Of a DNA stretch of 64,000 bases, positions 36,007 through 49,867 are shown one piece after another. The notes below the pieces were generated by a model. That model made no database searches, was not told the origin of the DNA, and saw only the letters and a list, made by a program, of their open reading frames with translations. Origin of the DNA: Rhodospirillales bacterium 24-66-33 (GTDB lineage: Bacteria; Pseudomonadota; Alphaproteobacteria; Reyranellales; Reyranellaceae); contig NCHQ01000023.1 in the NCBI GenBank assembly GCA_002281855.1, positions 124,001-188,000 on the forward strand, read 5' to 3'. The translations under genes and the position numbers were made by a program. Each line of letters begins with the position of its first letter. Positions within the stretch are counted from its first letter, which is position 1.

Positions 36007-37335
36007 ATGAGCATTCGCGTCTTTACCGTCGTCCTCGTTGCCTCACTTCTGGCCGCCTTGATGCCGGCCGGCGCCGAAATCCTGCCGACGCCGCCGGGCT
36101 GGCAGATCGAACGGGCAGTCCTGGTGAATCGGCACGGTGTGCGCTCGCCGACCGCGCCCAACGATCAGCTCGATAAATACAGTGCGACGCCCTGGCCCAC
36201 CTGGCCGGTCGAGCCCGGCTTCCTCTCGCCCCGCGGTGAGGAGCTGATGCGCCTGATGGGCGGCTATTACCGCGTGCTGTACGGCGGGCGCGGGCTGGTC
36301 CAGGCGGACGATTGCCCGACTGCCGGCACGGTCGCGGCCTGGACCGATCTCTCTCAGCGGACGCGTACGTCGGGCGCCGCGCTCCTGGCCGGCATGTATC
36401 CGCGCTGCGCCAAACTGCCCCTGCGCAATCAGGCGAACTTCACGGTCCCCGATCCTCTCTTCAATCCGCAGCCGAGCGCCTCCTGTCCCATGGACATCGG
36501 GGCCAATCGCGCCGCCATCCTGGCGCGTCTGGGCGGCAGCTTCGCGTCGGTCCAGCGCGACTCCGCCGCCTCGCTTTCCATGATGCAGTCCGTCCTTTGT
36601 CCGGGCGATGCGACCAAGGGAGCCGGTGGCGGCAGCTGTGGTGAAGCGGGCGTCACGAACAGCATCGTGAGCGGCACCGAGGACGGCGTGCGGCTGCGCG
36701 GGCCCCTGGGCTATGCTTCCACGGCGGCAGAGGATTTCCTCATGCAAACGGCCGAGGGCATGCCCAAGGATCAGATCGCCTGGGGCCGGATCGCGCACGA
36801 TGCCACCCTGCGCGAACTCCTGACCCTTCACCAGCTCGATCAGGATCTCACCCAGAAGACAAAGCCGATCGCCCAGCAGCGCGGCTCGAATCTCCTGTCG
36901 TTGATCGGCGCCATCCTGGTGAACGGCCATAGTTTCCCCGGCCATGCCGCCACCGGCCAGCCGGTCCGGTTGGGGTTTCTGGTGGGCCACGAGAGCAACA
37001 TCCACAACCTCGCCGCCTTGCTCGACCTGACCTGGCAGATCCCGGGCTTCCTTCCCGGCGAGGCCTCGCCGGGTGGAGCGCTGGCGTTCGAGCAGTTTCG
37101 TGAGGTGCAGAGCGAAAAGCGCTACGTGCGAATTGCCTATTATACGCAGACGCTGGATGAGATGCGCCGTCGCGCGCCCCTCAACTACCGCGATCCACCC
37201 GGCATGGTGCAAGTGGCGCTGCCGGCCTGCTCGGGCGAGCTGGTGAACAATGCCTGCCCTCTCGAGAGCTTCGTCAAGATCGTGAAGGCTGCCGTCGACC
37301 CAGGATGCGTGACGGCGATGGCCGGCAATTACTAA
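36007..37335 (+). CDS. Histidine acid phosphatase (AppA/Agp-like), exported
   Basis: This is a 442-residue periplasmic phosphomonoesterase of the branch 2 histidine phosphatases (phytase/glucose-1-phosphatase group). A signal peptide ending near PAGA precedes the catalytic motif NRHGVRSP with nucleophile His43 and the two phosphate-binding Args. The usual HD proton-donor pair reads His328-Glu329 in GHESNIHN, a conservative change that may shift substrate choice. Several cysteines in pairs suggest disulfides. It could release phosphate or sugars outside the inner membrane. GGGGGAG precedes the start. Confidence 0.88.
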   Translation: MSIRVFTVVLVASLLAALMPAGAEILPTPPGWQIERAVLVNRHGVRSPTAPNDQLDKYSATPWPTWPVEPGFLSPRGEELMRLMGGYYRVLYGGRGLVQADDCPTAGTVAAWTDLSQRTRTSGAALLAGMYPRCAKLPLRNQANFTVPDPLFNPQPSASCPMDIGANRAAILARLGGSFASVQRDSAASLSMMQSVLCPGDATKGAGGGSCGEAGVTNSIVSGTEDGVRLRGPLGYASTAAEDFLMQTAEGMPKDQIAWGRIAHDATLRELLTLHQLDQDLTQKTKPIAQQRGSNLLSLIGAILVNGHSFPGHAATGQPVRLGFLVGHESNIHNLAALLDLTWQIPGFLPGEASPGGALAFEQFREVQSEKRYVRIAYYTQTLDEMRRRAPLNYRDPPGMVQVALPACSGELVNNACPLESFVKIVKAAVDPGCVTAMAGNY

Positions 37336-37544
37336 CGATCGGAAATCAGGCGTTCGCGGCCAAGGGCGGTGATGGCATCGCCTTCCGGGCTCATCTCGAT
37401 CAACGCCAGGTGGAGCAGGCGTGTGCGATGCTCGTCGGGCATCGACGGGGCCGTGCCTTCGGCCAGCGCACGTAGCGATGTAAGAGCGGCCTGGGTAAGC
37501 GGGGCGATCAGGCCTTTGGGCATAGTTCGAATGTCTCTCGCCAT
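37332..37544 (-). CDS. Small hypothetical protein, 70 residues
   Basis: The start MARDIRTMPKGL is set by GGAGG followed by TGATAAGAAAC and ATG, a strong ribosome site. The protein is soluble with no known domain and ends with EMSPEGDAITALGRERL. It overlaps the stop of the converging phosphatase by four bases. A longer reading of this frame reaches into the adjoining kinase gene and is not supported. Confidence 0.6.
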   Translation of the reverse strand: MARDIRTMPKGLIAPLTQAALTSLRALAEGTAPSMPDEHRTRLLHLALIEMSPEGDAITALGRERLISDR

Positions 37545-37614
37545 GTTTCTTATCACCTCCTTGTGGATGGTGATAACGGCAGGGCGGCTTGAAAGTTGAC
37601 GGCGCAGACCTCGA

Positions 37615-39525
37615 TTACGCGGGGAACCGCCCCGAGTTCGCCCTGTTTCGCCGCTCCTGCGCGTCGGCCGTAGCGCGCGACGGCGGGTCGAGCAGGGACA
37701 CCAGGACGCGTTCGAGGCTTTCGGCCTCGAGCGGCTTGGGCAGGACGGGAACGTTGGCGTAGCGACGGTCGATGCTGTCTCGCTGATAGCCGGTGACAAA
37801 TACGAAGGGGATGCCGCGTGCGATCAGCAGGTCGGCCAGCGGATCGGCGAACTCACCCGCGAGATTGAAGTCGAGGAGCGCTCCATCGAATCGCTCGCTG
37901 CGGGCGGCCTCCAGTCCATCGGCCAGGCCGCCATAGGGGCCGAGAACGGTCGCGCCGAAATCTTCGAGGATGCGCTTGGCCATCATGCCGACCAGCACCT
38001 CGTCCTCGACCATGAGAAGACGCCGTCCGGCGAGACTGAGCGAACGGCGGTTCGGCATCCCGCGCGACCCATCCGCCTCGGGCGGTTGGGCGGGTGCCGG
38101 CCCGGCGATCTGGGCGCGCGGAATCGAGAGACGGCAATGCAGACCCTCCGGTCGCCAGTCATAGGACACGCCGCCGCGGAATTGCGCCTCGATCGACGAG
38201 CGCACGATCGACAGGCCGAACCCCAGCGACTTCGGCTCCACCGCGGGCGGCCCGCCAGTTTCGACCCAGTCGACGATCAACGCCTGTTCGTCGATTCTCC
38301 AGACGAGTTGCAGGTGGCCGGATTCGGTCGACAGCGCACCGTACTTGGCGGCGTTGGTGGCGAGCTCATGCACCGCGAGCGCCACGGCCTGCGCGGTCGC
38401 CGGCAGCAGCATGGCCGGCGGACCGCCCGACTCGATACGCTCGCGGTGGTCGGTGCGATAGGGCGCCAGCTCCTCCTCGACGATCTGGCTGAGATTGGCA
38501 CCCTGCCAACGGGTGGCCGACAGGAGATTGTGCGTGGCGGCCAGCGCGTGGATGCGTCCTTCGACCGTCGAGACGAACTCGGGCATGCTCCGGGCCTTGG
38601 TGAGGCGCAGCACCGACAGGACGACGGCCAGCATGTTCTTGGCGCGATGATCGACCTCGCGCGCCAGCACCAGCTGCCGCTCCTCGGCCCGCTTGCGCTC
38701 GGTGATGTCGACGGTGACTCCGTTGATGCGAGCGGCCGTGCCATTGGCGTCGCGCGAGATCACGCCCGCCCCGAAGCACCAGCGGACCTCGCCGCTCGGG
38801 CGGATGATGCGGAACTCGACCTGGAAGCGGTTGTCGCCCGCGGCGACGATGGCGCCGACCGTGTTCTTGCCGCGGTCATCGGGATGGATCATCGCCTCGA
38901 TGCGTTCGACGGTGGGCTCGAACGAGGCGCTATCGACGCCGAAGATGCGGTAGGGACCGTCATCCCACTCGACGCGACCCGAGACGACATCGACTTCCCA
39001 CGAACCCATGCCGCCGGCGCTGAGTGCGATCGACCGGCGTTCCTCGCTGCGCCGCAGCTGCTCGGTCTGGGCCTCGAGTGCGGCCGTGCGCTCGGCGACG
39101 CGCTTCTCGAGCTCCTGGTTCATTGCCTCGAGCTGGCGGGTCTTGCGATAGAGTTCGATGAAGACCCGGACTTTCGCCCGCAACACCTCCGGCACGACGG
39201 GGACCGTCACATAGTCGACGGCACCGATTTCGTAGCCGCGCAGACGATCGGTCTCGGCGATCTGGACCGCCGAGACGAAGATGATGGCGAGCTTCTGGAA
39301 GCGCGGATGCTCGCGGATCATGGCCGCGAGCTGGAAGCCGTCGATCTGCGGCATCACAACGTCGATCAGCACGACCGCGACGTCCTCCAGCTTCAGCAGA
39401 AGGCCGAGTGCCTCGTGCGGCGAGTTGGCCTTCACGAGATTCTCGCCCAGCTCGCCGAGGATGACCTCGTAGCTCAGCAGCTTGGCCGGCTGATCGTCGA
39501 TCAGCAGGATGTTGACCTTGTCCAT
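37615..39525 (-). CDS. HWE-family hybrid histidine kinase with two receiver domains
   Basis: This is a 636-residue cytoplasmic protein. The domain order is receiver (1-120, with VVLIDVVMPQIDG as the phospho-Asp region), coiled coil (about 130-165), PAS (about 175-290), HWE kinase (phospho-His in REVDHRAKNMLAVV near 306, followed by the HWE ATP domain) and a C-terminal receiver (MVEDEVLVGMMAKRI near 510 on). There is no membrane span. It starts 23 bases after the stop of the giant HAMP kinase and is likely on the same message, so signals may pass from one to the other. Confidence 0.9.
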   Translation of the reverse strand: MDKVNILLIDDQPAKLLSYEVILGELGENLVKANSPHEALGLLLKLEDVAVVLIDVVMPQIDGFQLAAMIREHPRFQKLAIIFVSAVQIAETDRLRGYEIGAVDYVTVPVVPEVLRAKVRVFIELYRKTRQLEAMNQELEKRVAERTAALEAQTEQLRRSEERRSIALSAGGMGSWEVDVVSGRVEWDDGPYRIFGVDSASFEPTVERIEAMIHPDDRGKNTVGAIVAAGDNRFQVEFRIIRPSGEVRWCFGAGVISRDANGTAARINGVTVDITERKRAEERQLVLAREVDHRAKNMLAVVLSVLRLTKARSMPEFVSTVEGRIHALAATHNLLSATRWQGANLSQIVEEELAPYRTDHRERIESGGPPAMLLPATAQAVALAVHELATNAAKYGALSTESGHLQLVWRIDEQALIVDWVETGGPPAVEPKSLGFGLSIVRSSIEAQFRGGVSYDWRPEGLHCRLSIPRAQIAGPAPAQPPEADGSRGMPNRRSLSLAGRRLLMVEDEVLVGMMAKRILEDFGATVLGPYGGLADGLEAARSERFDGALLDFNLAGEFADPLADLLIARGIPFVFVTGYQRDSIDRRYANVPVLPKPLEAESLERVLVSLLDPPSRATADAQERRNRANSGRFPA

Positions 39526-39548
39526 GGGGGCTGATGTCCGGGCCAAGG

Positions 39549-45005
<5,457 letters not shown>

Positions 45006-45160
45006 GACAAGGCCCCCTCAATCCGGGAGCACGCCGCTACGGATATTTACCGGTTCCTCGGGAACCTGCTCCGGCGCTGTTGGACCCCCTCCAACGACCA
45101 ACAACGCGGATCGTTGCGCAAGGTTCCGAACGATGTGGCTGCGGGGCCGGAGGCGAAGGT

Positions 45161-45859
45161 TCACCCTTCTCCGAACTGCATGGCCTCGCGGCGCCCGGCC
45201 TGTTCGTTGGCCATCATCACCAGCCCATAGGTCACGACGACGATGAAGACGATCGTTGCGTAGAGCGTGTAGGGGTGCGTCGCCGCCGCCGCGCCTGGTG
45301 GCAGGACATGAATGACCTCGAAACCCAGCACGCCAGCGCGGATGACGCGCGCGACGCCCAGGCCGACGAAGGCCAGCGCCGCCGGCAGCCGGCTCTGCAG
45401 CCGGTCCCTGTGACGGCCTTGCCAGATCTCCCGGGCCGAGGCCAGTCCCAGCAGGCCGAGGGTCAGGGAGAAGGGAATCGAGGCGGCCTGCCGTCCCGCG
45501 CCCAGCGCGCGCAGCACAACGAATAGCGCAAGAAAAACCAAAGCCACCAATATGCAGGCGAGTGACAGACCGATCAGGTCGTTGAAGCCGCGGTTGGCGT
45601 AGCGCAGGCTCAGCCACATCGCGGCAAAGCCCGCGACGATCACCATGTCGGCCGCCACGCTCAGGGCCACGTCGGCCTGCGAGGTCCGAAAACGCAAGGC
45701 CAGGGCGCCCAGGCTGGTGAGCAGCAGGGCGGCCGTCCAGGCCCGCAGCGCCGGCGCCTCACGATGGAGATACCAGGTCAGGAACGCCGCGCCCGCGCTG
45801 CAGACGGTAACGATGCCGCCGATCAGGTAGAGCGTCTTGACGTTCAATTCCATGGGCAT
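45161..45859 (-). CDS. Hypothetical inner-membrane protein, about seven helices
   Basis: This is a 232-residue very hydrophobic protein with about seven membrane helices (first LYLIGGIVTVCSAGAAFLTWYL) and no domain I can name. A C-terminal cytoplasmic tail ends in EQAGRREAMQF. Its ATG overlaps the stop of the upstream binding-protein gene in a TGATG arrangement, so the two are translated together. The giant kinase gene begins 155 bases further on the same strand. A sensor role is possible but not shown. Confidence 0.75.
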   Translation of the reverse strand: MPMELNVKTLYLIGGIVTVCSAGAAFLTWYLHREAPALRAWTAALLLTSLGALALRFRTSQADVALSVAADMVIVAGFAAMWLSLRYANRGFNDLIGLSLACILVALVFLALFVVLRALGAGRQAASIPFSLTLGLLGLASAREIWQGRHRDRLQSRLPAALAFVGLGVARVIRAGVLGFEVIHVLPPGAAAATHPYTLYATIVFIVVVTYGLVMMANEQAGRREAMQFGEG

Positions 45860-46584
45860 CAGGCGGGAGGGGCCACCGACAGGCCCTTGACCTTGTGGCG
45901 GTCGATGAAGCCCTGGACCATGCCCGACTTCTTGGCCTTTTCGACGAAGTCGGCGAGAAAAGCCGCGCCCTCGGCATTGGCCTTGGCCGTTCCGACCGCC
46001 TGCTGCACCGCGGTGAACTTGCCCTCGAGAATCTTGAGGCCCGGCGCCTTCTCTACATCCTTGAGAAGGCCGGGGCGGAGGCCGGCCAGCACCTCGAGCT
46101 TGTCCGACATGAACTTCTCGTAGGCGGCGTCGAGGCCGTTCACCTGGACGAGCGTGGCATTGCGGATATTGTTCACCAGCCAGAGATCGTAGGCGGAGCG
46201 GGCGGAAACGGCGATGCGCACGCCCTTCTTGTCCACGTCGGCGATCGATTGGATGGGCGAACCCTCGGGCACCATGTAGGTCGCCTCGATCTCGACATAG
46301 GCGGCGGTGAACTGGATCTTCTCGGCGCGCTGAGGCTCGGCGCCGATCAGGCCAATGTCCCACACATCCTTGCCGACCTGGTCTCCCAATTCGCCGGGCG
46401 ACTTGAAGGTGACGTACTTCACCGGTACGCCCAGCGCGGCCGCGATCTCGCGTGCCATGTCGGGCGCGACCCCGGTCGGATCGCCGCTCTCGCTGCGGCC
46501 GGTCACCAGCAGGAAGTTTGAGAGATTGATGCCGGCGCGCAGGACGCCGGTCGGGGCAAGTTGGGCTCGGACCTTGTCGTTCAT
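45859..46584 (-). CDS. Family 3 solute-binding-like protein without signal peptide
   Basis: This is a 241-residue protein with the fold pattern of amino-acid-binding proteins: GVLRAGINLSNFLLV near 12, GVAPDMAREIAAALGVPVKYV near 38-58, DIGLIGAEPQRAEKIQFTAAYV near 76-97. No signal peptide is visible, and an in-frame TAG lies four codons before the ATG, so none can be added. It should stay in the cytoplasm, unlike the rest of the family, where it could bind a ligand for regulation. It is coupled to the membrane protein gene. Confidence 0.8.
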   Translation of the reverse strand: MNDKVRAQLAPTGVLRAGINLSNFLLVTGRSESGDPTGVAPDMAREIAAALGVPVKYVTFKSPGELGDQVGKDVWDIGLIGAEPQRAEKIQFTAAYVEIEATYMVPEGSPIQSIADVDKKGVRIAVSARSAYDLWLVNNIRNATLVQVNGLDAAYEKFMSDKLEVLAGLRPGLLKDVEKAPGLKILEGKFTAVQQAVGTAKANAEGAAFLADFVEKAKKSGMVQGFIDRHKVKGLSVAPPA

Positions 46585-46731
46585 CGCGCCAGTCTATGGC
46601 CAACCGGGAGCGGATGGTAGGTTGATCGCGAGGCGGTTTGCTCACGACTTCGCTGGGCGCGGGCGCGCAGGAGAAATTGTTTCGCAGCGGTCACAGCGCC
46701 GCTTCGCCCATTTCGCGCTAGAGTGTTGCTC

Positions 46732-48267
46732 ATGAGCGCTGAAATCGTCGTCGAGACCATCGCCGGAAAGATCCGTGGCATCCGCGATCGCGGTGTCGAA
46801 ATCTTCAAGGGCATTCCGTATGCCGAGCCACCACTCGGCGAGCTGCGCTTCCGGCCGCCGCGCAAGCCGCGTCCGTGGAGCGGAACCCGGGACGCGCTCG
46901 AGTACGGCAACATGGCGGTGCAAAGTCCGAACGTGTTCGCGCTGCCCGAGGACCTGCTGCGCCTCTTCACGCTCGCGGGCCGGCAGAAGCTCGACGAGGA
47001 TTGTCTCTATCTCAATGTCTGGACCTCGGGTCGCGAAGGCGCGCAACGGCCGGTCCTGTTCTGGTGTCACGGCGGCGCTTTCATCACCGGTTCGGGCTCC
47101 TCGCCGTGGTCCGACGGGGCCAACCTGTGTCGTCTCGACGATGTCGTCGTGGTTTCGTTCAACCATCGGCTGGGAGCCCTGGGCTACCTGCATCTCGAAG
47201 ACATGGCCGATGGCTTCGAGCATTCGGGTCTCGCAGGTGTGCTCGACATCGTGGCGGCTCTCGAATGGGTGCGCGACAACATCGCCCGGTTCGGCGGCGA
47301 TCCGGGCAACGTCACCATCTTCGGCGAATCGGGTGGCGGCGCGAAGGTGAGCGTGCTCATGGCCATGCCACCGGCCAGGGGCCTGTTCCATAAGGCGATC
47401 GTCCAGAGCGGACCGGCCGTGCAGATGGCCAACCGTGAAGACGGCTCGAAGACCGCACGACAGATGCTGGAGCATCTCGGCCTCGAGGCCGCGAGCGCCG
47501 CTGAGCTGCGCCGTCTCCCGGCGGAAAAGATCCTCGAAGCGCAGGTCAAGGTGCTGGCGGGCGTCAGTCGCGCCGCCTTCGCCGACCGGCGACGGCTCGG
47601 CTTCAATCCGGTGATCGACGGCACGCTGTTTCCGGGCGGTCCCTTTGCGCCGCACGCGCCGCTCGCATCGATCAACGTGCCGCTGATGATCGGCAGCAAC
47701 AAGGACGAGATGACCTTGTTCCTGGGTCACATGCCCTGGGTCACCGACGCCACCTTCGACAACCTGCCCGACGCCCTGACGCCCTATCTCGGCGACCGCG
47801 CGGCCGAGATCGTCGCCGTCTATCGCACGGCGCAGCCGAAGCTGAGACCCGATGAGATCGCCATCGCCATCGTCTCCGATCAGGGGGTCCGCGCGCCGTC
47901 GCTGCTCATGGCCGACCGCAAGCTGGCGCAGGAGGCTGCGCCGGTGTTCGTCTATCTCTTCGGCTGGGAGACGCCGGTCCTGGGCGGCAGGCTGCGCTCC
48001 TGCCACACGCTCGAGATTCCCTTCGTCTTCTCGAACCTCGAATCGGCGGAACTGACCGGCGACGATCCCGCGCGCCTGCCGCTGGGCGAGGCGATGAGCC
48101 GGGCGTGGATCGCCTTTGCCCGGAACGACAATCCCGGCCATGCCGGCCTGCCGGTTTGGCCGGCCTATACGACAGGCATGCGTACCACCATGGTATTCGA
48201 CACGGTGTGCCACCTCGACATAGATCCGCTGGGCACCGAGCGGCGGGTCTGGGAGACAAGGGAATGA
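46732..48267 (+). CDS. Type B carboxylesterase
   Basis: This alpha/beta-hydrolase has 511 residues. The oxyanion region CHGGAFITGSG near 116-126, the nucleophile elbow GESGGGAKVS near 202 and the acidic residue and catalytic His further along (SCHTLEIPFVF near 421) match the family. There is no signal peptide. The ATG at 46732 is preferred over GTG at 46723 because the family start (VVETIAGKIRG) follows it. It overlaps the enolase-superfamily gene by four bases, so the pair probably works on the same compound, possibly an ester of an acid-sugar or aromatic acid. Confidence 0.9.
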   Translation: MSAEIVVETIAGKIRGIRDRGVEIFKGIPYAEPPLGELRFRPPRKPRPWSGTRDALEYGNMAVQSPNVFALPEDLLRLFTLAGRQKLDEDCLYLNVWTSGREGAQRPVLFWCHGGAFITGSGSSPWSDGANLCRLDDVVVVSFNHRLGALGYLHLEDMADGFEHSGLAGVLDIVAALEWVRDNIARFGGDPGNVTIFGESGGGAKVSVLMAMPPARGLFHKAIVQSGPAVQMANREDGSKTARQMLEHLGLEAASAAELRRLPAEKILEAQVKVLAGVSRAAFADRRRLGFNPVIDGTLFPGGPFAPHAPLASINVPLMIGSNKDEMTLFLGHMPWVTDATFDNLPDALTPYLGDRAAEIVAVYRTAQPKLRPDEIAIAIVSDQGVRAPSLLMADRKLAQEAAPVFVYLFGWETPVLGGRLRSCHTLEIPFVFSNLESAELTGDDPARLPLGEAMSRAWIAFARNDNPGHAGLPVWPAYTTGMRTTMVFDTVCHLDIDPLGTERRVWETRE

Positions 48268-49370
48268 AGATCACCGACGTCACGCTGACGCTTTTCGCGT
48301 GGGACGACATTCCACCCACGACCTATGGCGCGCATACCGGACGCTTCTCGGGCAAGAGTGCGCTCGGACTTTTGCGCCTCGTCACCGACGAAGGACTGGA
48401 AGGGCACGCCTTCCTGGGCTCGGCGATGAATCCCGCGACATCCGACGGGCAGGCCCTGATCTCGCATCTCAAGCCGGTGCTGATCGGCAAGGATCCTTTC
48501 CAGCGCGAGCACCTCAACCAGGAGATCTGGAAGCGCCAGCGCTCGGCCGGTGTGCGCGCCATCGGCGCGGTCGACGTGGCGCTGTGGGACCTTGTCGGCA
48601 AGGCGATCGGCCAGCCGATCCATCGCCTGCTCGGCACTTATCGGGAGGCCGTGCCGGCGTATGCCAGCTCTGCGGTGCTGGCCTCGCCCGCCGAGTACGC
48701 CGAGGAAGCGCTGCGGTTCAGGGAATATGGCTGGGCCGCCTACAAGATCCATCCGCCGACGCGCTGGAAGGAAGATATCGCGGTCTGCGAGGCGGTGCGC
48801 CGCGCCGTCGGCGACTACACGATCATGCTCGATTCGACCTGGAGCTATGACTATCCCGCTGCCATCCGCGTCGGTCGCGCCGTCGAGGAGATGGGCTTCT
48901 ACTGGTACGAGGACCCGCTGGCCGACCAGGACATCTACAACTACACCAAGCTGAAGCAACAGCTCTCGATCCCGATCATGGCGACTGAATATCCGCAGAC
49001 CGGCCTCGATTCATACCAGCCGTGGATCCTGCAGCAGGCGACGGACTATCTGCGCGGCGACGTCGCGGTGAAGGGCGGCATCACCACCCTGGTGAAGACC
49101 GCCCATCTCGCCGAGGCCTTCCGCATGAACTACGAGGTTCATCACGGTGGCAACTCGCTGAACAATGTCGCGAACCTCCATGTCATCGCCTCCATCCGCA
49201 ATACCGAGTTCTTCGAAGTACTGCTGCCCGACGGCGCGCAGAAGTACGGGCTGGTGAACGACATCACCGTCGGACGCGATGGCCTGGTGCATGTGCCGAA
49301 TGGCCCGGGCCTCGGGGCGGACATCGATTTCGCCCTGGTCGACCGCAAGAAACTCGCCGTCCTGAGCTGA
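48264..49370 (+). CDS. Mandelate racemase / muconate lactonizing-type enolase-superfamily enzyme
   Basis: This is a 368-residue TIM-barrel enzyme. AYKIHPPTRW near 161 supplies the KxH/KxK base region, LDSTWSYDYPAAIRVGRAVEEMGFYWYEDPLADQD near 192-228 has the metal-binding Asp and Glu, MATEYPQT near 241 the third ligand, and NYEVHHGGNSLNNVANLH near 290-308 the second catalytic face with His. It dehydrates or epimerises an acid-sugar or related acid. It starts inside the end of the esterase gene. The substrate cannot be read directly. Confidence 0.88.
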   Translation: MKITDVTLTLFAWDDIPPTTYGAHTGRFSGKSALGLLRLVTDEGLEGHAFLGSAMNPATSDGQALISHLKPVLIGKDPFQREHLNQEIWKRQRSAGVRAIGAVDVALWDLVGKAIGQPIHRLLGTYREAVPAYASSAVLASPAEYAEEALRFREYGWAAYKIHPPTRWKEDIAVCEAVRRAVGDYTIMLDSTWSYDYPAAIRVGRAVEEMGFYWYEDPLADQDIYNYTKLKQQLSIPIMATEYPQTGLDSYQPWILQQATDYLRGDVAVKGGITTLVKTAHLAEAFRMNYEVHHGGNSLNNVANLHVIASIRNTEFFEVLLPDGAQKYGLVNDITVGRDGLVHVPNGPGLGADIDFALVDRKKLAVLS

Positions 49371-49401
49371 GGACGACGGGAAGGAATCCGGGGAGGTTGG
49401 A

Positions 49402-49854
49402 ATAGACATCTACATCGACGCCGATGCCTGTCCGGTGAAGGCCGAGGTCTATCGTGTGGCGGAACGCTATGGCCTCAAGGTCTTCGTCGTCGCGAATGCC
49501 TACATCAACGTGCCGCGCGATCCGCGCATCGAGCGCGTCGTCGTGAGCGATGGCTTCGATGCGGCCGACGACTGGATCGCCGAGCGCGCCGGGCCCGCCG
49601 ACATCGTGATCACCTCCGACATTCCGCTCGCCGACCGAAGCCTCAAGAAGGGTGCTTCGGTCATCGGCTCCAATGGCGTGCCCTTCACCGCCTCTTCGAT
49701 CGGCATGGCGATGGCGAGCCGCGAGCTGATGTCGAACCTTCGCGCCATGGGAGAAATCACGGGCGGGCCCAAGCCGATGGCGCCGCGCGACCGCTCTCGC
49801 TTCCTGTCGGCGCTCGACGAGGCTGTTCAAAAGGTCCGGCGCCGCCAGTCCTAG
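49402..49854 (+). CDS. YaiI/YqxD-family (DUF188) protein with non-standard start
   Basis: The 150-residue frame begins IDIYIDADACPVKAEV, which is the full conserved N-terminus of the family including the Asp pair of the PIN-like metal site. Between a stop at 49363 and an internal GTG at 49435 there is no ATG, GTG or TTG in frame. GGGGAGG sits five bases before ATA at 49402, which is the position of the family's methionine. So either ATA starts the protein or a base changed from G to A. Starting at the GTG would remove the conserved DADACP motif. The length fits E. coli YaiI (152). Confidence 0.8.
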   Translation: MDIYIDADACPVKAEVYRVAERYGLKVFVVANAYINVPRDPRIERVVVSDGFDAADDWIAERAGPADIVITSDIPLADRSLKKGASVIGSNGVPFTASSIGMAMASRELMSNLRAMGEITGGPKPMAPRDRSRFLSALDEAVQKVRRRQS

Positions 49855-49867
49855 GCCGGCCGGGTCG

